IMG/VR virus record: IMGVR_UViG_3300042731_003369
Span: 1 to 52,776 of that record
Length of the DNA stretch: 52,776 nt
Direction: 5' to 3' (one strand)
Source of the DNA: a virus
The position numbers were made by a program, and so were the translations under genes. Each line of letters begins with the position of its first letter. The first letter of the stretch is position 1. The notes beneath the pieces were generated by a model. It worked only from the letters and a program-made list of their open reading frames with translations, had not been told where the DNA came from and did no database searches. This document shows positions 17,165 to 26,183 of the stretch, in pieces.

Positions 17165-18426
17165 TGTCCTGGGAAAATGAGGTAAAAGACGAAATCGTTT
17201 TAAAGTCTCCGGATGGAATAGAGTTTTCTGCAAAATGGAGAAAAGACCCCAGGGTAACGGAGAAAAAACTTGGCATATTTTCGATACCGAAATTTGATGG
17301 TGATATAGTTCAGGATATGGGAATTAAATCAACTATCTATCCTCTTACGATATACTTTGACGGTATGTTTCATCATTTTTTTTCAAATTTGTTCCAACAG
17401 GCTTTAAAGCAGAGGGGACAATGGGAGGTAGTGCATCCGGTTGAAGGGGCTTTGATCTTACAGCCTATAAAGTTTACGGAAAACATAGACACGATTGATG
17501 AAAATGTAACCGAGTTCCAGACGGAATGGATTGAACCTGCAAACGTGGAAAGACTTGTCAGTCCTGACGAATTGGCATCTTCCATATTATCAACAGCTTT
17601 AGTTTTGATCGAAGACGCAGCTACATTGTTAAGGCAAGTTCGCGCGGATGCTTATGCGCTTATAAACGCGACAACAACCATAATTAATAAAATCGGTGGG
17701 GCTATGGATAGCATAATCGAAGAACTCACAGCAACTAAAGCCGCGTTATATGATAATTACCAGGATGCCAAGGCTGCATTTAATTCAGCTTTAGTAAATT
17801 ATGGCATAGGGGACGATCCTGATGAAATAGCGGAAGCACAAACGGACATGATGCTTATCCCTACAGAAGCATCGAGTGATTTTTCAACAAGATATTCATA
17901 TTATGAAAGACTTTCTGAAACAATTCTGGAATTTGTGCCGGAGACAATAACTAAAGAAGATTATAATACTATAGTCGGATTGGAATTCGGGGCAACCTTA
18001 ACGCTTTTGGCAGTCGCAGAGATTACGGCAACGAGCGAATTTAACTCCAGATCGGAGATTATAAGTGCAATTGAGAATTTAACATCAATACTTAATAATA
18101 CTATCAATGCTATTGAAGAAATACAGGATAACTTTAGCGGATTAAGGATAGATCAACAGTACTACTCAGGGATTCAAACTTATACAACATTGATTAATAT
18201 TTATACACTATGTTTTAAATTTCTCATACAGCAGTTTTTTAATTTAAAAGTTGAAAAAAGAATAACTCTCAAAAATGCCAGATCGCCTCTTGAGATCACG
18301 GTGACGGAATACGGCAGCTTGGGAATAGATGATGAAAATTATGACCTTTTTTTAAATTCAAACGAGCTGACGGCAAATGAAATACTTTTACTTCCGAAAG
18401 GCAAAGAGGTGGTAGTGTATGTCTGA
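17164..18426 (+). CDS. DNA circulation/tail protein (Mu gpN-like)
   Basis: The 420-aa protein follows the tape measure and precedes the gpP-like hub, as N does in Mu. Its N-terminus (SPDGIEFSAKWRKDPRVTEKK, a 20-residue window of it read as FSAKWRKDPRVTEKKLGIF) and the PLTIYFDG segment fit the family N-domain. A long helical middle and a beta-rich end follow. The family name refers to a historic circularisation claim; the proteins sit at the tail-baseplate junction. Confidence 0.75.
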   Translation: MSWENEVKDEIVLKSPDGIEFSAKWRKDPRVTEKKLGIFSIPKFDGDIVQDMGIKSTIYPLTIYFDGMFHHFFSNLFQQALKQRGQWEVVHPVEGALILQPIKFTENIDTIDENVTEFQTEWIEPANVERLVSPDELASSILSTALVLIEDAATLLRQVRADAYALINATTTIINKIGGAMDSIIEELTATKAALYDNYQDAKAAFNSALVNYGIGDDPDEIAEAQTDMMLIPTEASSDFSTRYSYYERLSETILEFVPETITKEDYNTIVGLEFGATLTLLAVAEITATSEFNSRSEIISAIENLTSILNNTINAIEEIQDNFSGLRIDQQYYSGIQTYTTLINIYTLCFKFLIQQFFNLKVEKRITLKNARSPLEITVTEYGSLGIDDENYDLFLNSNELTANEILLLPKGKEVVVYV

Positions 18427-19465
18427 CTATATTTCCGGTAAGAAACATGATGAATTAACCTTAGTGATCGAGAACAGGGAAATTATAATTTCAAGCGGAA
18501 AACTTTTAAAAACTATGGATACCGGCGCAGATGGATTTACGTGCATAATGCCGTGGCAGCCGGGATTGGATGCGGAAATTGATTCTATCACCGCGCCGAA
18601 TTCTTACAACGAAGCTAAGGTATATATCGGCGGTTACCTACAAATGACGGGGGTTTTATATTATGTTAAATCCGTTATGGGAATCGAAGGAATGACAAGA
18701 GAACTTAAGATATATACAAAAATAGCTGATATGATAGACAGTGTATGGCAGCCTCCTTATGAACAGAATAATATTAAACTTGATGAACTTTGCGCGAATC
18801 AGGCTGGAGTATTTGAAATTGAAAATGTAATAGTAAACGCGGATGTAGGGGGAAGATTCAGCCGGATTTCAGTCGGACAGACTGAAAAGTGTTTCTCAAA
18901 ACTTGCAGGATTTGCGGCACAGAGAGGATGTATTTTATCCTGCGATAAGTACGGAAATTTAGTTATAGTCGAACCTAATGTAACAGGTAAACCGGTTGGG
19001 ACGTTACAAGTGGAAAATCCTTATACGCGGAATTATGAATTTGAGTTTGACGGCAGGAAACGATTCTATCAATACGAAGTTATTGTTTCTTCCTCACAAT
19101 CCAATAGAACCAGGGTAAAGCATAAAGCCATTGATGAGTCCGTACCGTCTACAAGATTTTTAACAGTAAGCGCAGATGAAAGTCTTCCGGGCGAAGGATT
19201 AAATGCCGCAGAATGGAAACGAAATAAGACAGCCGCAGAGGCTTTACAGATTCCTTTTCCGGTTAATACGTGGTATGCGCCTAATGATGAATTGTTTCAG
19301 CCGAATACTACGATTACTATTAAAAATCCCGTTATATCGGAAAATGGATTTACTTTTTTAATCTCTCAAGTTGAATTTAATTACGAAGTATCCGGGACTA
19401 CAGGAATATTACAGTTGAAACCTCCGTCCATGTATCAAATAGGAGACATAGAAGAGCCGTGGTAG
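18419..19465 (+). CDS. baseplate hub protein (Mu gpP-like)
   Basis: A 348-aa protein with hub-like features: GFTCIMPWQPGLD, YNEAKVYIGGYLQMTGVLYY, and a middle with KLAGFAAQRGCILSCDKYGN. Gp27/gpP hubs form the trimeric ring below the tube and hold the spike. It overlaps the gene before by eight bases and the spike gene by seven. A final NTTITIKNP segment is another common hub motif. Confidence 0.8.
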   Translation: MSDYISGKKHDELTLVIENREIIISSGKLLKTMDTGADGFTCIMPWQPGLDAEIDSITAPNSYNEAKVYIGGYLQMTGVLYYVKSVMGIEGMTRELKIYTKIADMIDSVWQPPYEQNNIKLDELCANQAGVFEIENVIVNADVGGRFSRISVGQTEKCFSKLAGFAAQRGCILSCDKYGNLVIVEPNVTGKPVGTLQVENPYTRNYEFEFDGRKRFYQYEVIVSSSQSNRTRVKHKAIDESVPSTRFLTVSADESLPGEGLNAAEWKRNKTAAEALQIPFPVNTWYAPNDELFQPNTTITIKNPVISENGFTFLISQVEFNYEVSGTTGILQLKPPSMYQIGDIEEPW

Positions 19466-19938
19466 GGATAATTAAAAACGCAGAGATAGCAGAGAACAAA
19501 GACGGTGATAAGAATCGATTACTGCTTCAGGTAGAATTAATACCGGAAGATGTCAGAACAGTTGAATTGATTACGCAGGCTGGAGAAGATACTTACCCGG
19601 CTAAAGGATGCAGGGTATTAGTCCTGGATGCAAATGGTTTTCTGGCTGGAGTTGCAGTTACAGATGATCTTGAACCTGAAACGGAAGCTGGAGAAAAAGA
19701 AATTTACAGCACGGATTCACCGGCTACAACAAAGAAGGCACGTATTAAACTTGGTTCAGACGGGTTGATTACAATACAAAACGAAGTTGAAGTTTTAATG
19801 ACTTTATTTTCAGATTTTATCGATGAAATAAAAGCAATACAAACAGTCGGTAGTCCGGCAAATCATACAGTATCGCCGGCAAGTCAGGCATTGCTTGAAA
19901 CGATAAAAACAAGATTAGCGACACTTTTGGGGGAATAA
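19459..19938 (+). CDS. baseplate spike/assembly protein (Mu gp45-like)
   Basis: This 159-aa protein begins with an OB-like domain (VGIIKNAEIAENKDGDKNRL, PAKGCRVLVLDANG) and continues with a short beta-strand repeat (IYSTDS, KARIKLGSDGLITIQNE) typical of membrane-piercing spikes. It ends in a helix. The start is GTG at 19459 with AGGAGA upstream. In Mu the trimeric gp45 needle punctures the outer membrane. Confidence 0.78.
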   Translation: MVGIIKNAEIAENKDGDKNRLLLQVELIPEDVRTVELITQAGEDTYPAKGCRVLVLDANGFLAGVAVTDDLEPETEAGEKEIYSTDSPATTKKARIKLGSDGLITIQNEVEVLMTLFSDFIDEIKAIQTVGSPANHTVSPASQALLETIKTRLATLLGE

Positions 19939-20144
19939 TGGCAGTTAATAAAAGTACAATTAAAACAGCACTACAGGCATTATATACTAGCGCTCAATCC
20001 GGAATGACAGATGCCGATTTCGCAGACGCAATGGCGGATATTATCAAAGATGCTATATTAAGCGCAGATGTACAGGCTGGAATAACACTTACAACGCCTG
20101 ACACTATTAACGGCGCAACAACGGGAACGGGGTCATTACTATGA
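19938..20144 (+). CDS. small baseplate-region protein
   Basis: A 68-aa Ala/Thr-rich protein: a helix (STIKTALQALYTSAQSGM) then a flexible end. It overlaps both neighbours. Small proteins of this kind occur between spike and gp46-like genes in related phages; the role is unknown. Confidence 0.6.
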   Translation: MAVNKSTIKTALQALYTSAQSGMTDADFADAMADIIKDAILSADVQAGITLTTPDTINGATTGTGSLL

Positions 20145-20593
20145 GTAGATTTCAGGGCGATCCGGCAGTTAAAATAACAGAAAACGGCGCGAAGATGAAA
20201 TTCACGGACGGACAGCCTGTTATGGATCAGGGAATTGAGAATGCCGTTCAGATTTCATTATTTACGAAACCCGGATGGTGGGGGAACTCATTAGTTAAAA
20301 ATACGAATCAAAAAATAGGTTCTGAATTTGAAAAACAAAGAGTTATTGTTGATGTCGATACTCTTAATGATGTCAGAAATGATGCAAATGAAGCGCTAAA
20401 ATGGATGCTGGATGTAAATTTGGCAAGTCAAATAAATGTGGTAGTCAATAATCCCGATCTTAATCATATTAACACTTATATTCAGATCAAACCGCCGGGG
20501 CAAGATATACAAGAGTTGCTTTTTTACAACAATGGAATTAATTGGATAAATCAGAGTTTAAATCCTGCACATGAGAGGATGAAAGATGTATAG
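20141..20593 (+). CDS. baseplate wedge protein (Mu gp46-like)
   Basis: A 150-aa protein with FTDGQPVMDQGIENAVQISL and the conserved KPGWWGNSL motif of the GP46/gp25-like wedge family. These proteins help trigger sheath polymerisation at the baseplate. It overlaps the gp47-like gene by eight bases. Confidence 0.85.
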   Translation: MSRFQGDPAVKITENGAKMKFTDGQPVMDQGIENAVQISLFTKPGWWGNSLVKNTNQKIGSEFEKQRVIVDVDTLNDVRNDANEALKWMLDVNLASQINVVVNNPDLNHINTYIQIKPPGQDIQELLFYNNGINWINQSLNPAHERMKDV

Positions 20594-21773
20594 AATAAAA
20601 ACAACACAGGAACTTTTTGACGATTATCTGGCTACATTTGAGGGACAACTTGGGCAGACCTCCCCTTTAAACGATAAGGCTTTTTTAAGAGTTCTGGCCG
20701 GGGCGGAAGCAGGACAGGATGTAGGGCTATATAAATATGCGGCAGATAGGGCGAAACAAAATTTAGCTTTAACAGCCACAGAGAATGGCCTTGACCGGAT
20801 AGGCGATGATAATTATACACCCAGGAAGTTGGCCGAAGCTGCAATTCTTACAGTTGAAATTACTGCAACTAACGGAACTGTTTACCCAGTCGGATGGGAA
20901 TTTGTCGGCGATTCCAACGGACTAAGATACAAGAATCAATCCGAAGTAACAGCCAGTGGCGGATCGGCGGAATTGGATTTAAGATGTGTCGAAACCGGAT
21001 CAGACGGCAATCTTGATGTCGGAAATACCTTGTCTATATCATCACAAATTGCAGGATCGCAGACACAGGCTGAAGTTACCGAAGTTGATACCTTGGGAGT
21101 TGACAGGGAAAGTGACGCAGATTATCGTCCACGGGTTTTATTCGCGCAGCGCGCCATAACGGGCGGAGGTAATGCGGCAGATCACAAGATTTGGGGTGAA
21201 GCTGTCACCGGAGTTAAGACGATCTTCCCCTGGGCTGGGCGCCCTGAGGAAGAATATTCATATCCGGGAGACCGTACTATTTACATAGAGGCTACAACGG
21301 ATGTTGATCCTGACGGGATCGCGCCTGCGATTTTAATAACAGCAGTCAGAACGGCTTTAGGAACTGATCCGAATACGGGGGAATCAAGATTTGTATTAGG
21401 ACATACAAACGAAAATCTCTGGATTGAATCAATTATAAGAACTCCGATACATGTTATAATACATAATTTTAACTGTCCTGAAGATTCGGAAGAAGACTGC
21501 AAAACGGACATAGAAGATAATTTAACAGCTTACTTTTTGACTTTAAAACCTTTTATCGCAGCGATAGATTTGATTCAGGAGCGGAGAGATATTATAACTA
21601 AGGTGGCAATATCTGAAATAGTTCAGGATGTTTTAAAAACTTACGGAGCTTCTGCGACAGATATTACATTTGAAGTCTATGATGGGGAATATTACGTAGA
21701 ACCTGATGATGACAAATACGAGTTAGAGAATAATGAACTAACTAAACTGGGAGATGAACCGGAATATGTCTAG
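20586..21773 (+). CDS. baseplate J-like protein (Mu gp47-like)
   Basis: The 395-aa protein shows family features: GQTSPLNDKAFLRVLAGAEAG, TATENGLDRIG, GSDGNLDVGNTLSISS, and ESDADYRPRVLFAQRAITGG, GGNAADHKIWGEAV. Baseplate J proteins form the wedge ring linking hub and fibres. It has the normal length (Mu gp47 has 360 aa). Confidence 0.9.
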   Translation: MYRIKTTQELFDDYLATFEGQLGQTSPLNDKAFLRVLAGAEAGQDVGLYKYAADRAKQNLALTATENGLDRIGDDNYTPRKLAEAAILTVEITATNGTVYPVGWEFVGDSNGLRYKNQSEVTASGGSAELDLRCVETGSDGNLDVGNTLSISSQIAGSQTQAEVTEVDTLGVDRESDADYRPRVLFAQRAITGGGNAADHKIWGEAVTGVKTIFPWAGRPEEEYSYPGDRTIYIEATTDVDPDGIAPAILITAVRTALGTDPNTGESRFVLGHTNENLWIESIIRTPIHVIIHNFNCPEDSEEDCKTDIEDNLTAYFLTLKPFIAAIDLIQERRDIITKVAISEIVQDVLKTYGASATDITFEVYDGEYYVEPDDDKYELENNELTKLGDEPEYV

Positions 21774-22482
21774 AAAAGTTTTAAATGCTTTATGGCCGGA
21801 AGGCTCGTTTTGGGAACCTGCTTTAGACGATGATTATGACAAGTTGTTAAATGCAATTGCTATAAATTCGCAATTGGCGGAGGCTGATCTTTTCGATCTT
21901 GCCGATTTAAGAAATCCGATGAAAACTTCTATTCTTTCCGATCTTGAACGGGATTATGGACTTATTTATGCAATAGGATCGACAGAACTGCAAAGGCGAC
22001 AGGCTTTAAAAGGTTTTATGTTTAACCGCAGTACAAGCGGGGCTTATGATCAATTGCAAGACAAACTCCAGGAAGCCGGATTTGATGTTGTTGTTATTCC
22101 TAATTCACCTCCGATTGATCCGAATATTTATTATGATGCGGAATATTCTCTTGAAGGTGAATTGATAGTAAATTATATATTTGATAACAGCGTGTACTCA
22201 ATACCGGAAGATTCCGGCTATTGGCCTTTATTTTTCTTTATTGGCAAATCAGTTACCAGGGATGAGTATGGGAATATAACTGATATAGAACATATAGACG
22301 TTCCTGACGGGCAAAGACAGGCAATGATCCAGATCATTTTAAAATATAAACCTTTGCATTCATGGTGTGTACTTGTTGAAATCAGAACGCAATGGTTAAG
22401 CGGTGTGTATGCAGATGATGGCACAGATTTTTATCTTAGCGGCGATGTCTGGCTAAATGGCTTTGGCCGTGATGTCGTATAA
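21754..22482 (+). CDS. tail protein (Mu gp48-like, YmfQ/DUF2313)
   Basis: A 242-aa protein directly after the gp47-like gene. It has LNALWPEGSFWEPALDDDYD, LADLRNPMKTSILSDLERDY, and RRQALKGFMFNRSTSG with conserved family spacing, and it ends near the fibre gene. It is a wedge or fibre-attachment protein. Two starts are possible, ATG 21754 and ATG 21766; the second overlaps the stop of the gene before. Confidence 0.82.
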   Translation: MNRNMSRKVLNALWPEGSFWEPALDDDYDKLLNAIAINSQLAEADLFDLADLRNPMKTSILSDLERDYGLIYAIGSTELQRRQALKGFMFNRSTSGAYDQLQDKLQEAGFDVVVIPNSPPIDPNIYYDAEYSLEGELIVNYIFDNSVYSIPEDSGYWPLFFFIGKSVTRDEYGNITDIEHIDVPDGQRQAMIQIILKYKPLHSWCVLVEIRTQWLSGVYADDGTDFYLSGDVWLNGFGRDVV

Positions 22483-22497
22483 TACAGGAGGCTTAGA

Positions 22498-23994
22498 ATG
22501 GCTTATAATCCAACAAAAACTAGAACTTGGCGGGATGGCACAACTCCGGCAACCGGAACTTTAGCGCTTGGTAGTTTTTTTGAAGCGGAGTTCAACCAGC
22601 TTTACGAGAATTGGAATGAATTTTTTAATGTAGCAGGGAATCAGTTTTCAATTGCTAGAATAAATGTGGATAATATTTATTCGGTTGATGGAGACGGGAT
22701 TAATTTCCTTGAACCGATAGGATATAACATTGATGCGCCTGTAACGCAATTACAAATTCATGAAGGAAGTTCAGGTTCATCTCTTGCACATTTTACCAAT
22801 ACAACAACAGGGGCAACGCTTGGCGATGGATTATCAATTGGTCTTGATGCATCTGAAAACGCAATAATATTAAATCGAGAAAACACAGATTTAATACTGA
22901 GTACGAATAATACTCCAATAGCCTATGTGAAATCGAATGGTTTAGCAATCGGCACGACAGCAGTTAAAGGCACAAGAGGGATTGTACATATAGCAAATGG
23001 AACAAACGCAGATACAAATTGGCATGCTTATGCTAATTTAGTAATTGAAACAGATCAAGCAGCAGGTGGAATAAATATCCGAACACCCAATAATGCGACT
23101 GGTTTTATATGGTGGTCTGATCCTGATGCAGGGACTGGATATACGGGGGCAATAGGATATGATCATGATGTAAATCGGTTAAAATTTTATGCTGCCGGAT
23201 CGAATTATATGGGGTTATCTTCTGTTGGTTTGCGAGTAGGGGACTCGGCTGGAGCTTCCAACCCTTTCCATATCCAGTCAACCACTACGCCGCAACAGAG
23301 GGTTGCTTATGATGATAGTAATTATTTAACTGTAAGCGTTGTAAGCGATGGAGATACAACACTGACAACGGTAGGTTCAGGAGGTGATTTAAAACTAGAC
23401 CCTGCTGGAAACTTGTATATAATGGATGGAGTCCTGACTAGATTTTATTCAAGTGATTTAGGCGAATATGGCCAAATACAGCATAATGGTTCAAATTTCG
23501 TAATAGCCACCGCAGGTACTTCCGCAGGCGATATAGTAATCTCCAATACTACAGAATCTACTACAAAAGACACAGGAGCTTTGATTGTAGAAGGTGGGGT
23601 GGGGGTTGAGAAGAATTTATATGTTGGTGGTAATCTTTCTATAACCGGGAATTATTTAGGGAATGTAAATTTAAGTACAGGCTATATTACCACAGCTAAA
23701 GGAAGATGGCCAACGGGGAGTATAGAAGGCAGTGCCATTACAGAAAATACAATATTTGATACACTAAGCCCTTATATTTCCAGTACGGATAATGAAATGA
23801 TAATTAGTGGGGGTTATTCAGATGGTTCTCCTGCTTTGATGTGGACATTTAATAGGGCTAAAAGAATAAATGCTACTCAAATATATTTATATGGCGTTTG
23901 GATTAATCATACCGCAGGAACAACTGGAGATGGTTATTACACTATCGATGATGGATCAGGAAGTACACTATCTCATTTTAGTATATCATGGTAA
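22498..23994 (+). CDS. tail fibre protein
   Basis: The 498-aa protein is the last gene of the tail operon, with AGGAGG upstream. The N-terminus (WRDGTTPATGTLALGSFFEA, EFNQLYENWNEFFN) probably attaches it. The body is beta-rich and glycine/serine/threonine-rich, with DTGALIVEGGVGVEKNLYVG, a motif often seen before fibre knobs. The final 120 residues may bind the receptor. No chaperone gene follows; the next gene is on the opposite strand. Confidence 0.8.
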   Translation: MAYNPTKTRTWRDGTTPATGTLALGSFFEAEFNQLYENWNEFFNVAGNQFSIARINVDNIYSVDGDGINFLEPIGYNIDAPVTQLQIHEGSSGSSLAHFTNTTTGATLGDGLSIGLDASENAIILNRENTDLILSTNNTPIAYVKSNGLAIGTTAVKGTRGIVHIANGTNADTNWHAYANLVIETDQAAGGINIRTPNNATGFIWWSDPDAGTGYTGAIGYDHDVNRLKFYAAGSNYMGLSSVGLRVGDSAGASNPFHIQSTTTPQQRVAYDDSNYLTVSVVSDGDTTLTTVGSGGDLKLDPAGNLYIMDGVLTRFYSSDLGEYGQIQHNGSNFVIATAGTSAGDIVISNTTESTTKDTGALIVEGGVGVEKNLYVGGNLSITGNYLGNVNLSTGYITTAKGRWPTGSIEGSAITENTIFDTLSPYISSTDNEMIISGGYSDGSPALMWTFNRAKRINATQIYLYGVWINHTAGTTGDGYYTIDDGSGSTLSHFSISW

Positions 23995-24396
23995 TTAAAA
24001 TTTTAAATGAAATCCTCCCATAGTTCTATAATTTGAATGAATTACTTTTCCTTGAACTCCTATCCAAATTGATTGCCAAATGGTTCGAGGATGAAATTTT
24101 ATATTTTTAATTGCAATTGTAGAAGGTAATATATATGAAATTCCTATATGTAATGTATTACAAATAAGATCATAAACGATTATATTTTTACGAGTAGGAT
24201 AGTGTCCTAAAAAAGAATTAGCTTCTCTGTGTCCAGGTTGCTCTAAAAAATAAAAAGTTTGTAAAGTATCAATACAATTAACTAATATAAATGTACTCTC
24301 TAATAAAGTATCTTGAGTAGTCCATTTATCCGGTTTCCATGCAAATAAATTAACAGGAATTAAAACCATCAATACAAGTATAAGTAGTCTTTTCAT
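23995..24396 (-). CDS. exported membrane-associated protein
   Basis: This 133-aa protein has a signal peptide (MKRLLILVLMVLIPVNLFAW) and two further hydrophobic segments. A pattern of W-x-x-D, DTLQTFYF and EANSFLGHYP occurs in a widespread small family of phage and proteobacterial membrane proteins of unknown role. It ends at the tail fibre stop, so the two transcripts converge. Confidence 0.65.
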   Translation of the reverse strand: MKRLLILVLMVLIPVNLFAWKPDKWTTQDTLLESTFILVNCIDTLQTFYFLEQPGHREANSFLGHYPTRKNIIVYDLICNTLHIGISYILPSTIAIKNIKFHPRTIWQSIWIGVQGKVIHSNYRTMGGFHLKF

Positions 24397-24397
24397 T

Positions 24398-24781
24398 TTA
24401 TGTTTCCTTTGATAATTTTAATTTCTTCCCACAATAAAAAGGTTTCCCTTGTAGTGCTGTGCCATCTACTATTAAACTTCCGGTTTTATCAATATTCATG
24501 GTAGCTTTCCTGTCTTTATTATAAGATATTTTGCTATTTGGTAAAACAGGTAGTTGCTTTTCAATTCCAATACCCCCCTGATTACCCCCAAGAGAACCTG
24601 TACTTTTGCTTAGCTTTTTTTTTAATTCTTCCAATAATTTTCTTTTTAATAATAATTGGCTTTTACCTTTTCCTTCAACACTTATACCCGTAGGAAGATA
24701 AGTAATTTTCATCCATACAGGATCGACATAATTAGTGAATATATCAATTCTTATTTGACCTAATTCTAATAACTTTTCCAT
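24398..24781 (-). CDS. hypothetical protein with a release-factor-like segment
   Basis: A 127-aa protein. Residues 20-60 (VWMKITYLPTGISVEGKG, LLLKRKLLEELKKKL) resemble the region after the GGQ loop of class I release factors (V-x-I-T-H-x-P-T-G). No GGQ is present; GGNQGG at about 65-70 is a poor substitute. It is therefore not called a release factor. The C-terminus is beta-rich. Confidence 0.5.
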   Translation of the reverse strand: MEKLLELGQIRIDIFTNYVDPVWMKITYLPTGISVEGKGKSQLLLKRKLLEELKKKLSKSTGSLGGNQGGIGIEKQLPVLPNSKISYNKDRKATMNIDKTGSLIVDGTALQGKPFYCGKKLKLSKET

Positions 24782-24782
24782 T

Positions 24783-24959
24783 TTATGTTTTCTTTTTAAA
24801 ATGTTTTGATTTACAAAAATTTTTCAGTACTTCTCCTGTCTTTGCATTTATAACTTTACCATTATGTAGTTCGGCATAATGACAAGCAATCTTGAATTGT
24901 TTATCGGAGAACATCGCTGCTGATTCTCCGCGTTTGGTGATGATTTTGAATTTGACCAT
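24783..24959 (-). CDS. small hypothetical protein
   Basis: A 58-aa basic protein starting MVKFKIITKRGESAAMFSDK, preceded by AGGAAAG at good spacing. It overlaps the gene upstream in a different frame and ends beside the next. A HYAELHNGKVINAKTGEVLK stretch looks like two beta hairpins. Confidence 0.5.
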   Translation of the reverse strand: MVKFKIITKRGESAAMFSDKQFKIACHYAELHNGKVINAKTGEVLKNFCKSKHFKKKT

Positions 24960-25077
24960 ATTCTTTCCTGCAGTCTATTAGTATTTGGCGTGTTGTTTCC
25001 TTGTTCCCTTCCGAAAGGGCTTTGTCAAACTTAGCTTCGTATTTGTTTTTAAATAGTTGAAGGTGTTCTTTTTTCAT
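24901..25077 (-). CDS. small charged protein overlapping its neighbour
   Basis: A 58-aa helical protein starting MKKEHLQLFKNKYEAKFDKA. Its last 59 bases overlap the next gene in another frame. The C-terminal half differs in character, which fits overprinting. Confidence is limited by length. Confidence 0.4.
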   Translation of the reverse strand: MKKEHLQLFKNKYEAKFDKALSEGNKETTRQILIDCRKEYGQIQNHHQTRRISSDVLR

Positions 25078-25081
25078 AGTT

Positions 25082-25300
25082 TTAACCTGCGAAACAAATA
25101 AATTTTCCGGTTACATTATCATGATGGCTTGTGCAAACATAACCTTTTTCTTTAAATTCTTTTTTATAACTTTCCAATAATATCTTTTCATATTCCTCGC
25201 CACGTCCTTTATAGCGATCCGGTTTGTAGTAGCGATTAAGATATTCTTCAACGGTTTTCACGTCAGTGACTAAACAATGCTGTAAATATTTAGGAACCAT
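25082..25300 (-). CDS. hypothetical protein
   Basis: A 72-aa protein with many Tyr and Lys (VEEYLNRYYKPDRYKGRGEE) and a Cys/His pair near the end (CTSHHDN). GGAGG is upstream and the start overlaps the zinc-ribbon gene stop by one base. No family recognised. Confidence 0.55.
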   Translation of the reverse strand: MVPKYLQHCLVTDVKTVEEYLNRYYKPDRYKGRGEEYEKILLESYKKEFKEKGYVCTSHHDNVTGKFICFAG

Positions 25301-25476
25301 TATATTTCCTCCATTTGTTTTTGAAAACAGTCAGGACATAATCCGTGTGATATGTACCTTGCTTTCTTCCCGATCCTTGGGAATCTTGGGTAATATATTC
25401 CGTAGGTTCTGTCAGTAAGCTCGGTTTTTTTGCATACTGAACACTCTGTAAAGTCGGTTCTGTTTATGTCTAACAT
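25300..25476 (-). CDS. small zinc-ribbon protein
   Basis: Started at the ATG at 25476, which has GGAAGGAAC directly upstream, the protein has 58 aa. It holds two CxxC pairs (CSVC near the start, CPDC near the end), a likely zinc ribbon. The more upstream start would overlap the preceding small gene further. Confidence 0.6.
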   Translation of the reverse strand: MLDINRTDFTECSVCKKTELTDRTYGIYYPRFPRIGKKARYISHGLCPDCFQKQMEEI

Positions 25477-25619
25477 GTTCCTTCCTTCAAGCATGTTTCC
25501 TGATCTTCTATGGCATCAGGTTTTTCGCGTTGCATCAGAATCCGTGCCGCTGGGGTCAAAGTGTCCTGGCGATTGCTGTCTTGATTCCTTATCGTTGCTT
25601 TGCTTGTTTTCATTTTCAT
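25470..25619 (-). CDS. small hypothetical protein, first gene of the minus operon
   Basis: A 49-aa polar protein starting MKMKTSKATIRNQDSNRQ, 15 bases downstream of the -10 box at 25634-25639. GAGAGA precedes the ATG. It overlaps the zinc-ribbon start by seven bases. It contains PAARILMQREKPDA and may be a leader-like peptide. Confidence 0.45.
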   Translation of the reverse strand: MKMKTSKATIRNQDSNRQDTLTPAARILMQREKPDAIEDQETCLKEGTC

Positions 25620-25633
25620 TGTCTCTCAATACT

Positions 25634-25662
25634 AATATAGTAAAAGTATACACAAGTGTCAA
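25634..25662 (-). promoter_or_regulatory. sigma70-like promoter for the 25619-23995 minus operon
   Basis: On the minus strand TTGACA (25657-25662) and TATATT (25634-25639) are 17 bases apart, close to consensus. The spacer holds AGTATACA (25645-25652), a near match to TGTATACA sites in two other promoters of the window, so it may be repressed by a phage protein. Confidence 0.8.
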
Positions 25663-25667
25663 GTAAT

Positions 25668-26183
25668 TTATATATAAATCCACATTTTTTTATTAATTAT
25701 ATTCCAGGCATGACTATTGCTTATATTGAATATTTCTGCAATTTTTTTATAAGTATAATTATTATTTTTATATGTTTCACGAATTAATAATATTTCTTTA
25801 TTATTAAATTTTGAATTTCCGTTTTTTTCCCCTGAATTATTTATTAATCCTATTTTATAAGCATGATTTCTATTTTCAAAAGCTGTTACCCATTCTAAAT
25901 TAGAGATATAATTATTTTTTTTATTTCCATCAATATGATTAACCTGCGGTTTATTTTCTGGATTTGGAATAAAGGCTTGTGCTACTAATCTGGAAACTAA
26001 TTTTGTTTTTTGTATTTTCCCAAAATATAAAATAACGAAATAATAACCTTGTGGATTTTCTAAATTTTTTAATATTTTTTCTCTATAAGTTCTATGTAAA
26101 TTTTTAAGACTTTTAATTCTGCCATAATTACTAATTTGATATTTGTTTTCATATCCTTTAATATTTATCCAAATTTCTTTCAT
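25668..26183 (-). CDS. HNH homing endonuclease with NUMOD4 domain
   Basis: The 171-aa protein starts with a NUMOD4 segment (EIWINIKGYENKYQISNYGR, IKSLK) and carries an HNH core: VNHIDGNKKNNYISNLEW. The C-terminus (YTYKKIAEIFNISNSHAW) is a helix-turn-helix (NUMOD1-like) for DNA recognition. It is very AT-rich. Free-standing HNH enzymes of this type spread themselves between phages. It follows the 26341 gene closely and overlaps its stop. Confidence 0.88.
   Translation of the reverse strand: MKEIWINIKGYENKYQISNYGRIKSLKNLHRTYREKILKNLENPQGYYFVILYFGKIQKTKLVSRLVAQAFIPNPENKPQVNHIDGNKKNNYISNLEWVTAFENRNHAYKIGLINNSGEKNGNSKFNNKEILLIRETYKNNNYTYKKIAEIFNISNSHAWNIINKKMWIYI

Noticed and set aside
24398-24781. 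Class I release factor annotation
   Set aside because: Only a PTGI-like stretch fits. The essential GGQ tripeptide is missing and the length is too small.
25430-25666. 78-aa plus-strand ORF with Ser/Leu-rich end
   Set aside because: It is opposite the zinc-ribbon and first minus-operon genes, runs through their promoter, and has no ribosome site.
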